DNA of 64,000 bases from Climacium dendroides (lineage: Eukaryota; Streptophyta; Bryopsida; Hypnales; Climaciaceae), in contig OX467091.1 of the NCBI GenBank assembly GCA_950106755.1, forward strand, positions 6,775,538 to 6,839,537. The letters are read 5' to 3'. Shown piece by piece: positions 1 to 12,075 of the stretch. Every line of letters begins with the position of its first letter. Positions within the stretch are counted from its first letter, which is position 1. Made by a program: the position numbers and the translations under genes. The notes under the pieces were generated by a model. The model was not told the DNA's origin, searched no databases, and worked only from the letters and a program-made list of their open reading frames with translations.

Positions 1-176
1 GAAGAATAAAATCCAAAGTTAGTCACAAAAGGACTTTACGGAACTAATCCGGTTTTAGGAAAAAGCGGAACAGATTAGATGTATAACCGGATAAGTATTT
101 CCGACCGGAATCTTGCTGACCAGATTAGGGATAACCGGATGTCAAGAACCGGACCGGATATCCAGGGCGTCAGGAC

Positions 177-185
177 TATATAAAG
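177..185 (+). promoter_or_regulatory. TATA box of unit 1
   Basis: TATATAAAG lies about 300 bases upstream of the ATG at 483, inside the unit. Units D and E have similar TATA-like boxes at comparable distances, which suggests the unit carries its own polymerase II promoter. Confidence 0.55.
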
Positions 186-482
186 CCTGACCCTGCCCAT
201 TTTCAGGTCTCTGAATTTCCACGTGTTGTCCTGATTGAGCGCTTGGCGTTTTCTGTCATTGACCACGGGCAGGAAGAGGGAGTACAAGAGGGTCCGGAAG
301 TGAGAGAGGGGTGTGAGACGGAGAGATTCCCTCCGGGCAGGAGTGGGTGAAACCTTGAGTGAGAGCGGATACGTAGGAGCGTGAGCAGGCCAGTAGGTTC
401 GTGTGCAGGCGGAGCGGAACACCTTGGTATCAGCGCTTCCTTGTTAGGACTATAGAGTGAAAAACCGGGTAGGGCTACCCCC

Positions 483-2150
483 ATGCCGCGGTTGAACCGG
501 AAGAGAGGTTCTAGCACTCCGCCCCCGAGTGAAGTTAAGCTTAGAAAAGTAGTTCCGGTCATGCCGACCAAGGAACCGGAACAAGGAGAGCTCAGAGAGG
601 ATTTGTCATTGATGGGTTGTCAAGGGTTAGCTTTGAAACCTTGGGGTTTCAAAGACGAGAGGATGGTTAGAGAAATCCTGAGTGGCGTATCGAATCAGTT
701 CGATAACACCCTGAGAGGGAATCCGGTCCAATGGACCGAGGCTTTGTGGCGGAACGTATACGGGTTCCGGCCAGGAGGACTCGGATTGGCCAACCGGAAG
801 GACGATTTCGTCCAGGGCAAGTTTGGAAGCGTAGTAAACCCGAAGGATGGCTACGCGGTCGAAGACTGCCTCGATGATCGGGAGCGACGCTTGCTCCAGT
901 TCCTGGTTCCGGTTTTGCATCCGGAAAAGCCTACCAGGGTGACTATCACCTTGGCCAATACTATTTTCGGAGCGCTGAGCGGGAATCGGAAAGTAGACTG
1001 GGGCCGGATCTTCTTTGATCTGGTATCCCAACTTACTACACGAGTGGGGAAAAGTAGGGCTACCCCACTGTGCCCTTACGTTTACCACCTCTATCAGCAA
1101 CAGGAGCTGCTGACGGAAGTGGAGTTGAAGGTATGGAAGGCCCAAGAGCGGACCATGAAGTACGGAGAATCCGAATCCGATCAAGAAGCGGATTCCGGAA
1201 ACGAAACCGAGGAGGAGGAAGAAGAAGAAGAAGAGGAAGAGGAGGAACCGTACGTTCCCGCCAAGAGACAGAAGACCACACCAACTGGAAATCGAGGGAC
1301 GCCCTCGAGACATCCGCGGCCGCATAGGAGTGAGACTCCAACCGGACCGGATGTGGCATCCGGATCCGGAACCACCGATCCGTTCGACGAGTTGGTTGGG
1401 ATCCTCTGTGGAATCCGGGCGGATTGGGAAGTTAAGAAGCGGACGCTTGGAGAGATCGCGCAGTTAATCGGAGCGGAACCGGACAGCCAGTTGCCACAGA
1501 AGGTGGCTGAGTGTGTGATCAATCCGGAAGAGTTCCGGAAGTTGAAGGAGGACGGCAAGCGGCAGCAAGATGAGGTGGACACCCTCAAGGCCGAGCTATT
1601 CGCGTTACTTGAGAACGCCAACGCGACAAAGGAGATGGCAGAGGAGACGAAGAAGTTGGCCGCAGAAGTGAAGGACGTGCTTGGAGGACCCGGAGCAGCA
1701 GTCACCAAGGCACGCCTGTTTGAAGAAGAGGTGCACAAGGACAAGAAGATATCCGGAACTAGGGTGGTGCACATCCTCACGGATTTTGAGGAGCAGATAG
1801 AGAAGCTCCTATCCAAAGCACGGGAGTCGGCGGACCGGATCGTGGAGAGCAGCCAGAGATTAACGGAGATTCCGATCCGGCTCTCTGAGATTTCACTTCC
1901 GGACTTGTTTCCGGATGATGCTGCTCAGGAGCCTGGAAAGGACAAGACGCCTCAGTCAAGCAAGGCAAAGAAGGATACGCCCTCGACCGGACATCAGCCG
2001 ATAGATTTGGACTCTCCGGAAGCTGAGGAAGAACATCCGGTTCTACCTACGGATGGGGAACGGAACCGGAATCTGACAGAGGTCTTTGAGCAATTGGAGA
2101 GACCTGATGAGAGTCCAACCATTGGATCCCGAGTGTATGAAACAGAATAG
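483..2150 (+). CDS. gag-like / plant-transposon ORF, intact copy
   Basis: A 555-residue protein with an ATG start and no internal stop; it is the only intact member of the family in the window. Residues about 39-215 hold the region conserved in all copies: MGCxG (44-48), a PW pair (53-54), GKFxxxxNPKDG (112-123), FLxPxLHPEKPTRVT (140-154) and IFGALSGxxKVDW (161-173). A run of 13 glutamates follows at 243-255, then an AKRQK nuclear-localisation-like cluster (260-264) and a probable coiled coil (about 350-400). No RT, integrase, protease or zinc knuckle is present. The conserved block faintly resembles the 'putative plant transposon protein' domain seen near plant Ty3/gypsy elements; that is recollection, not a search result. 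The role is unknown; a gag-like nucleic-acid packaging or chromatin role would be inference. Confidence 0.75.
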   Translation: MPRLNRKRGSSTPPPSEVKLRKVVPVMPTKEPEQGELREDLSLMGCQGLALKPWGFKDERMVREILSGVSNQFDNTLRGNPVQWTEALWRNVYGFRPGGLGLANRKDDFVQGKFGSVVNPKDGYAVEDCLDDRERRLLQFLVPVLHPEKPTRVTITLANTIFGALSGNRKVDWGRIFFDLVSQLTTRVGKSRATPLCPYVYHLYQQQELLTEVELKVWKAQERTMKYGESESDQEADSGNETEEEEEEEEEEEEEPYVPAKRQKTTPTGNRGTPSRHPRPHRSETPTGPDVASGSGTTDPFDELVGILCGIRADWEVKKRTLGEIAQLIGAEPDSQLPQKVAECVINPEEFRKLKEDGKRQQDEVDTLKAELFALLENANATKEMAEETKKLAAEVKDVLGGPGAAVTKARLFEEEVHKDKKISGTRVVHILTDFEEQIEKLLSKARESADRIVESSQRLTEIPIRLSEISLPDLFPDDAAQEPGKDKTPQSSKAKKDTPSTGHQPIDLDSPEAEEEHPVLPTDGERNRNLTEVFEQLERPDESPTIGSRVYETE

Positions 2151-3303
2151 GAAGGATTGTAAAAATAGGATTTGTAACTCGGAACCGGAATAGAATCCGG
2201 TTAGGATAAGGTAGGAGCGGATTGTCAACGCCTTCAGAGGCGGAAATCGTGTATTCACTTTTTGCTTTTTGGTTTTGTATATAAGACAGTCTCTGAGCTG
2301 GAGATTGGGAGAGTTCTTTTGGCATTTCCTTGTATACCTTCTATTGACTTTTGTTTTGTGTATTCCTCTCGAGTGTTGGCAAGAATGTACAATGTTGAAG
2401 TAAGGGGTATGCGCGGATGTGTAGATAGAGTTCTCCCTTTGATGCAAGTTTCCGGTCCTAAGTACATATGAGTAGGTTACTAAGAGCTAGGAGTGGATTT
2501 CAGTGCCTCAGCATCTGTAGAAGTTTAGTATTCCGGGTAAGGAAGCCGTTGATTAGGCTAGGTGGATAGGGAGGGATTCCTTAGCTGCGCTAGAACTCCT
2601 GGGTGGGAAATCCGGTCGAGTGTCCTGACTCCTGTGAGGTCTTGCCCCCGTTATGGGTAAAACGGAAGAACTTCTGTAGTTGTTGGAACGGACGGGTGCA
2701 CTTGTAGCCACCGAAACTTGTACGGAACGGATAAACATCAAAGTCGTTGTAGTATGAGAGGATCGTACGGGGGGTCTTTGTGTGACCTGTGATCCGGATT
2801 GCTATCTGGATCGCTGTGAAGGATCAAACTGGATCCGGATTAGAGTGAGAGAATAGGAAGATAGGAAGTGGGTCTTCAGCCACTATAAGTCACGGAAGGA
2901 GTGGTGGGCCTACCACTTTCAAAAGCAAGCGGCGAACCCTCTGATGGTAAAACAGAGGTAAAACTAAACCAGAGTTAGAAAGACGGATCGGAACGGATCC
3001 GCTCCGTAGATACCTAGGACCGGAAGTAGAATGGTCCAGAATCAAGAATTGATCAGATAACGAGAAATTAGTAAAACCGGAAATAGAATACAGTCCGGTC
3101 TTAGTTTTCCGGTTGGGGTTTTGATATTCCGGTTTTCCGAGGTACAACCGGAAAGTAGAGTTGAAGAGTTTTTGGGTTTATCCCCTTAATAGAGTTAGCT
3201 ACTTCACAGAATCTCGTGGGTTCGATCCTTAGGGTCATTTTGTTATGCTCTAGAGTGATTTTTGAGGGTATAACAGGGAATTTACTTACTCTGTGCTACG
3301 ACA
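2151..3303 (+). other. 3' noncoding part of unit 1
   Basis: No gene seen. At 2936-2959 it has CCCTCTGATGGTAAAACAGAGG, closely matching unit D at 38827-38848. The shared CCTCTG...CAGAGG arms could form a short hairpin. It is CCGGA-rich throughout, like the coding part. Confidence 0.5.
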
Positions 3304-4395
3304 CAAGTCTAAGATTGCAGCAACTTGGGAGAAGGCATCTAGAATTGTAGAAATACATACTCCAATTGTTGTAGGTCGAAGTGGGATGTGGTTTAGTCCC
3401 ATTTTGACCGCCTTTCGTAACTCCACATGTTGTATCAGATCGCAGTTTACAGAGCGAACATGGACAGTCGAAGCAGTACTGGAACTGGATTCCTGCAGCA
3501 TGAGCAGATCCAGGAACTTCTACATCCGTTTATTGTTAAATAGACACATTGACTAGAACAATCTAGTATACTATCAAAATCAAAGTTTTTGAATACTAAG
3601 GTCAATTTATAAAACATGGATGCCATACTATCATGATAGTGCCAAGCAAATAGCAATTCCTGAATGATTGGAGCAAATTGTGAGAAACCAAAGTGAATCA
3701 CCATTTCCTGAAAAACTTGTTTCATATTGATCCATTCCAATGCCCGACTAGGGTATGTAATGATCACAATGCCGGTGTGTTTGGTCTTGTTAACTCTCTG
3801 TAATATTGTGCGTCCAACTTGGTCGGTAGATAATAGTCGTGACACCTCTGTAAACATCCATCAAGATTAACCATTTGTGAATATCTTCTATCCACAGTTA
3901 TTCCTCACTAGCATCTATAAAACTCAGGGCCTTACATTTTAGAGGAGATTCTGAAGCTATCTGGATACGACTACTTGACGGGGCATTGTTCTTGCCAGTT
4001 GAAAATTGATCCCCAGATTGAGGTACATCGCTAGGACGAAAACCCGTGTTGGAGCTAAACGATTCGTAGATGCTGATACTGGAGAACGCCGGAATGGTGT
4101 CTGGTGTTCGAGGAGGTCTTTGTGGGTCTTTATTCCACGGTGAGTGCCGTTTCAACGGACTGGGACTTTGACCAATGACATTCGAGGTCTTATTGAAATG
4201 TTGCCAATTTGGCCCCTTGTTCCAATTTTGTGTAGGAGAATTATAGTAATTGCTGCCTCGACCTCTCCCATATCCTCGAGCACCACCTATCTAACTCCGT
4301 CCTCTACCAGAGTTACCACCACCTGCCGGAGAGTTTGAGGTATTTTACCGCTTTGAGGTAGGTGCCAATGATGTCTTGTCAGGGTTAGCTACTGA
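3304..4395 (-). pseudogene. gene Y, decayed downstream part
   Basis: Downstream of the long exon (4396-5661) the same frame goes on past stops into a Gly/Arg-rich stretch (RGYGRGRGSN near 4270) and a Ser/Pro-rich stretch ending DASEE at about 3898. A separate 3447-3857 open frame has no recognised domain. RGG-type stretches often bind RNA, but stops and frame changes show this part is decayed. The region ends abruptly where unit 1 begins, so unit 1 probably inserted here and the rest of the gene lies left of the window. Confidence 0.4.
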
Positions 4396-5661
4396 CTAGC
4401 TCGCTGGTTTTAGTAAGCGTTCCACCTGTTTATAGCCTGGTAACTGTGCATGCTCCTTAAACAGAGGTCCCTCAGGATTGATGGCCAACTGTTGTGCGCC
4501 TCCACAGATCCATTTGCGGGAATGCATGAAGGATACGTGACATTTAACTGCAAGAGCTCCTGCTTGATGTAGCCATACCAAAAAAACACTGAATTTGGAC
4601 CTTAAAGACGGGTGGCGTGCATCCTCAAAAAAACGGTCTAGGTGGTTAGCCATGAACCAGATTGCATGATCCCACCAGATCATCGATCCTGCACATCCTA
4701 AGTTGGCATTAGGAGTACAACTGCATTTCATGTATGGACGTTTGTCATTCCAGAGTTCTTGCATGTGTTTGTCCCGTCTATGTTTGTCCATCGGAGGATC
4801 AATTTTGCATTGCAATTTGATACTATCCGTACTACACTTCGTGTAATCGAAGGAATTCAGATTGAAGGCATTGCTAATCAAATTGGCAATTGTGCTCACG
4901 GCACGGTTATTAACTGCCGAGTCTTTGCATTCTTTCATGTCATTGGCTTGTAATCCACCCCAGATTCGCCAAACGAATGGGGGGATAGGAGCAAGAAGAT
5001 TGATGTTACCTACTTGCCACACGCGGTGGTCACAGCCGATCAACATGTCTTCCACAGTGCGAGGAGGAGTAAATGGAATTGCTAACCTTTTGTGAGAGGC
5101 TATTAGTTCCGCTTCCTCCTTTTGCTTTTGCGTACAAATAATGAGCTCCTGTAGTTCCTCGATTGCCATCCTCTCGTTGGGCTCCATATCCATTCCTTCC
5201 AAAAATGGATGGAAAATGGAGGGAGCATCGCCATTGGATTTCTGGCTATTTGAAAGTTCATAGTCCTCCTTGTTATTAGCAGCATGGATAGCTATTTCGA
5301 CTGCCATTGCATCCTTTTGAAAATTTGCGTAGTTTGTAGCATCCTGAGAGATTATCTTGTCTAGAATTGAATAGAGCTCCTTCAGACGGATCAGGCCCAT
5401 TTCAGGGCTCTTGCCATTTGCGACCTCAAAGACCCTAGTCCACTGCGATAAATCCAATGTACTCAAGATCAGTGGCGACTCACCTTCCTCGCCATTATTT
5501 TTTATCGTATCCGCATCTTTTTCTTGTATGAAAGTATAAATCTCTGCTGGCTTGAGGCTAGCTAGAGTTGCTTGAATAATCGGGATGGGAGGTGGCAAAG
5601 GGAGATCATATCCCAGTGCCTGTAGATCTGGATGCCAAACTGGCTCCTTGATAAGAGACTG
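4396..5661 (-). CDS. gene Y, unrecognised protein, long exon
   Basis: Open for about 420 codons. The upstream limit is a likely splice acceptor (TTTTATGACAG at about 5661), giving an exon that begins SLIKEPVWHPDLQALGYDL; no ATG lies near this end, so earlier exons are expected upstream. The protein has a helical charged middle (around KQKEEAELIASHKR), a Cys-containing KCSCTPNANLGCAGS segment and a Trp-rich part (IWWDHAIWFMANHLDRFF). It ends at a TAG, after which the frame continues in a recognisably related style, so this stop may be a mutation. I do not recognise the family. The setting, next to unit 1 and other repeats, suggests a transposon-borne gene. Confidence 0.5.
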   Translation of the reverse strand, partial: QSLIKEPVWHPDLQALGYDLPLPPPIPIIQATLASLKPAEIYTFIQEKDADTIKNNGEEGESPLILSTLDLSQWTRVFEVANGKSPEMGLIRLKELYSILDKIISQDATNYANFQKDAMAVEIAIHAANNKEDYELSNSQKSNGDAPSIFHPFLEGMDMEPNERMAIEELQELIICTQKQKEEAELIASHKRLAIPFTPPRTVEDMLIGCDHRVWQVGNINLLAPIPPFVWRIWGGLQANDMKECKDSAVNNRAVSTIANLISNAFNLNSFDYTKCSTDSIKLQCKIDPPMDKHRRDKHMQELWNDKRPYMKCSCTPNANLGCAGSMIWWDHAIWFMANHLDRFFEDARHPSLRSKFSVFLVWLHQAGALAVKCHVSFMHSRKWICGGAQQLAINPEGPLFKEHAQLPGYKQVERLLKPAS

Positions 5662-7442
5662 TCATAAAACCACCAGTATAATATAAGTATAAGTTCTGAG
5701 TGGATAAAAGAATCTATAAGAGACTCACCGTCTCTTAAATGATAGAGGTAAAAAAAGGTTGTTTTTGATACTTCTCTGATTGTATCAGAGTAGATTCTAA
5801 TTCCCTCTCAAAATTCATATTCATGTTACAGACATCAAATTCAATTAATCTTTCAGATTAATAGTTCTTTTTGTCCTTTGAAAAGTGAATACAATGCTTA
5901 TCACCCGACAAGTCTATCTATCTGAAGCAGACATCGAATGGAGCAAGATCTTAAACATAACAACATAGACCCATTGAAACAAACTCTAAAAAATTATAAC
6001 TCCAAAGAAACCAATAGGAGTTTCTAATTGGAAGTATCGGCTTGGGATGTAGGTACACAGCATGGACACCAAATTGTACTCCATGAAGAAAGCTTGAAAG
6101 TGATTTGAAAATTTTTGAAAAAATTCTCAGGAGGTGGTAACCCTCACCTGTACCCATACCACACAGCAAACCATTAGTATGCCACATGATGTGCACGAGG
6201 TGTCTACAAGTTACCACTACTTGTCATCGTATATTCACTAGAGAATAATTTCAAAACAATCTAAGAAAGTACACAATTTTGCTTGTCAAAAACATAAGTA
6301 ACAGTGTACTATAGTCTCAGACATCACACAATAAACCACGTGTTGACCACTGATTTGTGACCCAAGCACCATTTTTCCGCTCACTAGTCCCACCACTTCT
6401 TCCAACACTTGAGAATGTCCAATCCCAAGCTTAGCGAAAATCAACTTAGCAAGAGCAAAAACCTCAAGTTTGAATCAAGCCAGTGTTCACAAAAGTACCG
6501 TCATCTAAGACAAGAAGGGCGGGATGAGCTTAATCAAGCACATCGCTTACCAACTTTAAAATCTTAATGAGTTCACATTAAGCATTGAGTTTAAGGCACA
6601 AGCATAAATGCCCGCCAAAACACCCTTTTAACAAAAGAAATAAAATCTGAATATACAAGGAGCTTGTCAGATGACCCCTCTCTCTAAACACTGGTTTGTC
6701 TAAGTAATACTTTGTACTATTTTCTCTAGCTGTTTTTTTATTTGTGAATAATTGTTGTGGTGTACTGTGACAGTTTGCAAACTTATCTAAGTCGATAAGA
6801 ATGGTCCATGTTCAAGTAGTATTTACATATATTATATCCATTAGATATAAACATATAAATAAATATTTTTGTTTTTATTTTCATTTTTCATCCATAAATA
6901 ATAATCCCAAAGATTAAATTATGGAATAATACTTGAAGTCAATAAAAATCAGTAGTAGACTTGAAGAAATATCATGGAATATGACCTGATATTAAAGTCC
7001 AAAAAAATAAATAAATAAATAAATTTAGATAGACCTAGAGAAAGAGTGATTATGTCGAGAGTTTGAGTAGAAAAACAAATTAAGGATAACGATTGTTTTC
7101 TTGTGAGCAGTAAGATTGACTTACCTGTAATAAAGAAACATAAATGTAAGAAAATGAGCGAGAGAGAAAAAGAGTGGAAAATAAGGATTGAGTGCTGCTA
7201 GTCTTTCATTTGTAAAGAAATTGAAGACAAAAAAGAAGGAAAAGATAGACAACAGAAATGAGGAAAGAAAATCAAAATCATAATTAAGTTCAGTCTTTGT
7301 CTTTCTCTTTCTCTATCCTATTTGTAGTCACCCTTAAAACTCATTTTAGTGCGTTAAAAGGAAAGAACAATTAGGCAGCACCCTTTTATATTATCCATTT
7401 TGAGACTTAGAGTTTAAGTTCCATTTCTCAGAAGTTTATTGC
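5662..7442. other. A/T-rich noncoding stretch
   Basis: No supported gene. It probably holds intron and upstream sequence of gene Y plus repeat debris. A short TAAA-type microsatellite lies near 7005-7023. Confidence 0.4.
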
Positions 7443-10234
7443 AGTATAATTTTGAAATCTAATCTCATACACTAAGTTCGAGTTCGAATACTAGGGAATG
7501 AACTATATAAGGTTAGCGTAGTGTATTCAATCGTCACAATGTACTAATGTCCTAAATTAGAATGTTTTATTCACTCTTAAGTCTACTAAAACCTAGGGTA
7601 AAATTTGTACAGTCCATTAATACATGCTATTGACGGATGAATGTCATCCCCATCCTATCTAGTGTTCTAGTGGCTCGTGACAATAGTTCTTGGACAATAG
7701 GTCAATGTGGACTGACTTGACAATGAATGCATGTGCAATACAGGACTTTTAAAACTAAATAGATATTAGTATTAGTATTTAGAAAAGAAATTAAGTTTTA
7801 GTGGTTTAAAACAACTTACAATAGGCTGCAATACATAAAATCCCAAGGACAATATTGCCAGAACACGTGCAATTAACGTGCATTACCTACAACATACAAG
7901 ACTCGTACTTATAATACATACATGCGAATACTAATATAACCTATTAGATTTAATCTTTACACAAAACCCTATTACCACATACCTACAACCTAGTCCTAAA
8001 ACCAAACTCTAAGGTCTTAAAACCTTACTAGTAAGACAATAGATTCTTTCTATTAAAGAAATTTTATTATTTAAGGATTTAATACTTTGAATTTAATTTT
8101 CCAATTACCTAATCAATTAATTATTAACTCAAATATCTCTCAATTCTCCAAATACAATAATATTTAAAATAAGTATTAGTTCTTGAAGTACCTTCTTTCA
8201 AGAGTTCAAAAATCTGAAATAATCATTTATTCAAATGTTTAATTCAACCTAATATACTTTTGAACACAAATTTGAATTCCACAAATCAGTAAATTTGATT
8301 CAGTCTCAAAACTGAATCCCTAAATTTCAATTCTTTAAATTTCCAAATTCTAATTTAGATTTTCAATTTTAACCTCAGTTCCTTAAATTAAATCATTAAT
8401 GTATGGCAATAGGTTCCCCTTTTTATTTTGTATGAATTGGGTGGTTTCAGAAATTAATAACTTTCCCATAAAAGTTTCAATTATTGTAATTCTTAAGCTA
8501 TTGCATAAAATATTCTATAACCTACGATTAATAATCAAAACTTAATCAAATAGTCTTTAATATGAATTTAGAACATAAGGCCAACTGCCCTTAATTTATC
8601 ACTGAATCCTTAATCTAATTATGTGACAATAAGTCGTGACTGTAAAAATTAGTCAATTTAAAAAAATTCGTAACTTTTGCATACAATGTCCAAATGCGGT
8701 AATTCAAAGACTCATATGCAATATATACTATAATCCACCATGCAGTATTCACAAGCAGCCAAGAAAAGTCAATCAATAATTTAGAAACAATAAATCAAAG
8801 AATCAAATTACTGCTGTTACTCCAACTCAGTCCGACTTGCATTGGTAAATGCATGCACAAGTCACTGATAACGATGCAATTTCCATTGATCATCCAAGTG
8901 ACAGCTAGTACTGCATTGATGTTTGGGTCAGCAATTGAAGTAAACACAACGATAAATTTAAACACAAAGCCCGAAATTCCTCAAATTACTCCCTGGATTT
9001 TCCATGAGGCAACCAGTTACATAAGCAGCATTCTCCAGCCTTGAATTCTGTGAGCCTACCCATCTGTTGAAGATTCTGCACCATGCAATCACGAACTAGT
9101 TCCTACTACAACTTCAGATCACTAGTTCTTCTCTAATGCGAATGTACCTGGCCTTGAATCTACGCAATTGAACTCGAGTAGCTTCACCAAACTGAAGCCT
9201 CAGATATTTAGGCAGTCCAGTGTCTCGTTCACTCAAAGGACCGCTCTCCAATTTTAAGTCCCAATCTGGATTCTTGCTTTAATCAGGGACAACTGCTTCA
9301 AACTCATATGCACGTCTGGAATTATTGGAAATCAATTCACATCTCCCTGAGGTCGAGATGGTTCTTCCGAATTCTTCACCAAACTCTCGATGAAAACTGC
9401 AGTCTCAATTCCAATCAACGGTAAGGACCCTCACACTCACAAATCAGTGAACTTGTAATCTCAGTACATAACTCTCCTCAATCAGCACCCTAAATTACTG
9501 GAGCAATGTCAAAACATCATCCGGTCAATTGCATCACAAAATAATCACCGGGAAGCCAAAACTTCAGCGCCGTGAGAGGAAAAGGTTGTCAACAATTGTA
9601 CGTTCTCAAATTAGCAAACTTCCCCAATACACATTGTGAATTAATCAGTTGCAGGACACACCAGGCACTCAAATCTCCACAATTTTTACATCAGCACTCC
9701 CAGGACAAGTTTCCAGACATCTGATTACAGCACTCAAGATACACCACTGTACAAACACAATACACAAACAAAGCACCAAGGTATTCCAAATCGCACGTAA
9801 ATTGCAGGGACAACTGCGCAAGTATGCACAAGACAATATATGAAAATCTGCACGCATGGGGGGGGGGGGAAATGAGAGAGGGAGAGTGATTTAAGTGCAG
9901 GACGGAGGAAGAGATCGGATGGAGGGGAAGCAACAGCAGCAACGCTCCGCAATCGAATCTCCCCAAATCCCTAATTTGATTTTTCTTTATCTTTTTCTCT
10001 TGTCTTCCTTATCTTCCTCTTTCTCTTTATCTTTGTATTTTTTCTTTAACTTTTTGCTTTTTGTCCTTTTAACTACTGTTTTGACTATCTACCAAAGTAT
10101 CTTTTAACTTTTTGGAACTTTTAGTGCACTTTGGACTACTTTAAAACTAAATACTCAAAATATATATAAATAATATAGGAAATGTCATAGAAAATCGAAA
10201 AATTTCTATAAAAAAATAAAAAGCTAGACTACAT
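7443..10234 (-). repeat. Left arm of giant inverted repeat (LTR-like)
   Basis: The reverse complement of 13050-15842 with only a handful of visible differences, including a poly-G run of 12 here against 13 in the other arm. Read on the minus strand it starts TGTAGTCTAG at 10233 and resembles a long LTR. It has a pyrimidine/purine leader with the poly-G run at 9858-9869 and, near the outer end, a CCTAGTATTCGAACTCGAAC segment that recalls the end region of plant Ty3/gypsy LTRs. Short open frames inside occur identically in both arms and have no domain signature. Confidence 0.85.
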
Positions 10235-10400
10235 TTCTCAAGATTGTTGTTATATAGAATATAGTATAGTGTCGTGAAAATTTAAAAAAAAACAAAAAAA
10301 AATTTAGTAGTCCCATATCTTAGTGTCTAAGTGTCTACTTGTTAAATGAGTTGGTCAAAACTTTTATAGTGTCTAATTGTGAGTTAAAAACTTTGAAAAG

Positions 10401-11554
10401 ATGGAAAGAGGATTACCTATTCAAGCAACACTGCGTGGTATATTTTCTGTAGAGTTTTTGAGAGGATTTTCAAAATCGCAAAGAGACCTATTAGAAAAGC
10501 TGGTATTTGGGAGTTTCTTCATTATAGTTGGAAGCCGATTAACAAAAAGTTGGTTAGAGAAGTAATATATACAAGTGATTATGGGAGAAATAAGGAAATT
10601 GATATTGAAGATAGAAGTTTATGTCTTTCTCCTAAGGAAGTAGCAAAGTTGTTGCATATGACCTTGGAAGGAATAAGATCTTGTGTATCTTGTCCTTTGA
10701 CTTTGAAAGGGAAGACCATGTTATTTGGAACCAACTATAGGAAGGCTTATGTTGAGAATGGTTTTGATTTGGCTTATATGATTAAAGAAGAAATGGCCTT
10801 ATTCTTTGTATTTATAAATCAGCATATTTTTGGAGCGTCAAATTTTACGATTATGGATACAAAGTCTTTCTATATTGTATATGTGGCATATATGGGCGAG
10901 AAAGTTGATTGGGCCTATCTAGCTTATCAAACTATGATAAAAGAGCTTCAAGCAAAGAAAAATGACAGTACATTATATTTGGAGTCTGCTTACCTATTAT
11001 TGGCTTTGTGTGAGCAAGTTATTACAGAGATGGATGTTTTTCCATACATTGGAGATGAGGAGCCTATTGTGAGTATTGATCCTGTCCAGTCCCATTGTAG
11101 TCATCATGATCTGGAAGAGGTTACATTATTGGATTCGTCTTATTCTTCTGTACCCCCTGTTGAGAGTAATTTAGCTTTAATTGAAGAGTTAAGACAGGAA
11201 ATTGAGACTTATAAAGAGAAAGTGAATCATTTGAGTTTGGAAGTTCATATTTTTAAGAATAAAGCAACAAAAGCACAAGAAAAGGTTAAAGTACTAGAAA
11301 CTTTGAATGTGGAGTATAAAAATCATTTTAAAGAGAGACTAAAGGCAAAAATGGATGAGTGTAATCTGTAAAGAGAAAAGTTCAATGGGATGCAAGGAGT
11401 CAGAGATGACATTGATAGAGCCTTGGCAAGAGCTTTACATCAAGTAGATTTCCTAGTGGAAGATAATGAGAGACTACAAGGTGAAATAAAGAAGAGGAAT
11501 GAAGAGTTAGTGATCCCGAGTGTTTTAGTTCCAGTATCCACTATGTGTATCTAA
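10401..11554 (+). pseudogene. Distant gag-like ORF between the inverted arms
   Basis: It starts ATGGAAAGAGG at 10401, shifts frame near 10520-10545, and runs as a 273-codon frame to a TAA at about 11369, after which another 60 codons read on in the same frame. The segment around IFGASNFTIMD...YMGEKVDWAYLAY aligns in order and spacing with IFGALSG..KVDWGRIFFD of the CCGGA-unit ORF, and a coiled coil follows (about residues 205-270). It therefore looks like a diverged relative of the same gene type, A/T-rich instead of CCGGA-rich. The frameshift and stop make it a pseudogene. Confidence 0.5.
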
Positions 11555-11608
11555 ACAGAGAGAGAGGTTAGTTGTGAGAATTCTACCATATCAAAATTCT
11601 ACCAAAGT

Positions 11609-12049
11609 ATGTGGCACCACCAATATGAGTCTCCACCTACATTTTCTTTATACAGAGCATATGAACTTCAGAATGGGATATGTTTGAGTATTTTGGATCT
11701 AGAAAAGGAGCAGAAGTTAACCCCAGAGGAGTTCTCAGTAGCTTGGGAGAGAGCTAGTAAGTTTGAGAATATGCAAAACCTTCTATGTGAAATGTTAGTT
11801 CGTGAGGACTTATCTTTGAGTAGTTGGGAGCCATTATTCTATCCTATAGCGGATTTGGGAGCGAGAGCTTTATGTTATTATATACAGTTGGAAAAAGAGT
11901 TGAAACACAAGAGACAAGTGGATTTATCTACTGTACCAAAGAGGTTTGTGTGGATATCTGATCATCAAGATGAGATTGACCCCAGTTTTTATACTTCTTC
12001 TAAGATTAGAGGCAAGTGGAAAAGGGAGCTTCAGTTTTTACGAAGTTAG
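11609..12049 (+). pseudogene. Unrecognised ORF, central segment
   Basis: A 146-codon frame from an ATG with no known domain; it is rich in charged residues (KEQKLTPEEFSVAWERASKF) and probably helical. It appears to continue into the next frame (12076-13019) after a frame change near 12045, because the style is continuous and the gap is under 30 bases. It is probably part of the same transposon-borne reading frame. Confidence 0.35.
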
Positions 12050-12075
12050 TTGACTTTTACAAAGACCTCTCAGAG

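Larger units (their letters stand above)
1..3303 (+). mobile_element. LTR-like unit 1 (5' end outside window)
   Basis: This is a CCGGA-rich unit with a TATA box, one long ORF and about 1.15 kb of 3' noncoding sequence. Its 3' end is placed at ...CTGTGCTACGACA, which matches the ends of unit D (...CGCGTACGACA) and unit C (...GTGATATGACA). Those two have target duplications, so this end is inferred by homology. The sequence CTCGTGGGTTCGATCC lies about 85 bases before the end, where the other units carry CGTGGGAACGAT. Its 5' terminus and target duplication cannot be seen. Confidence 0.7.

Noticed and set aside
627..1325. Minus-strand frames opposite the gag-like genes (also 1181-1816, 24027-24527, 37285-37671)
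   Set aside because: Antisense shadows of the real plus-strand gene; glutamate runs read as Ser/Leu runs.
8853..9044. Short open frames inside the palindrome arms (also 9649-9843 and 9895-10107, mirrored at 13177-14432)
   Set aside because: They are identical in both arms because the arms are identical. They have no domain, no codon signal and lie in LTR-like leader sequence.
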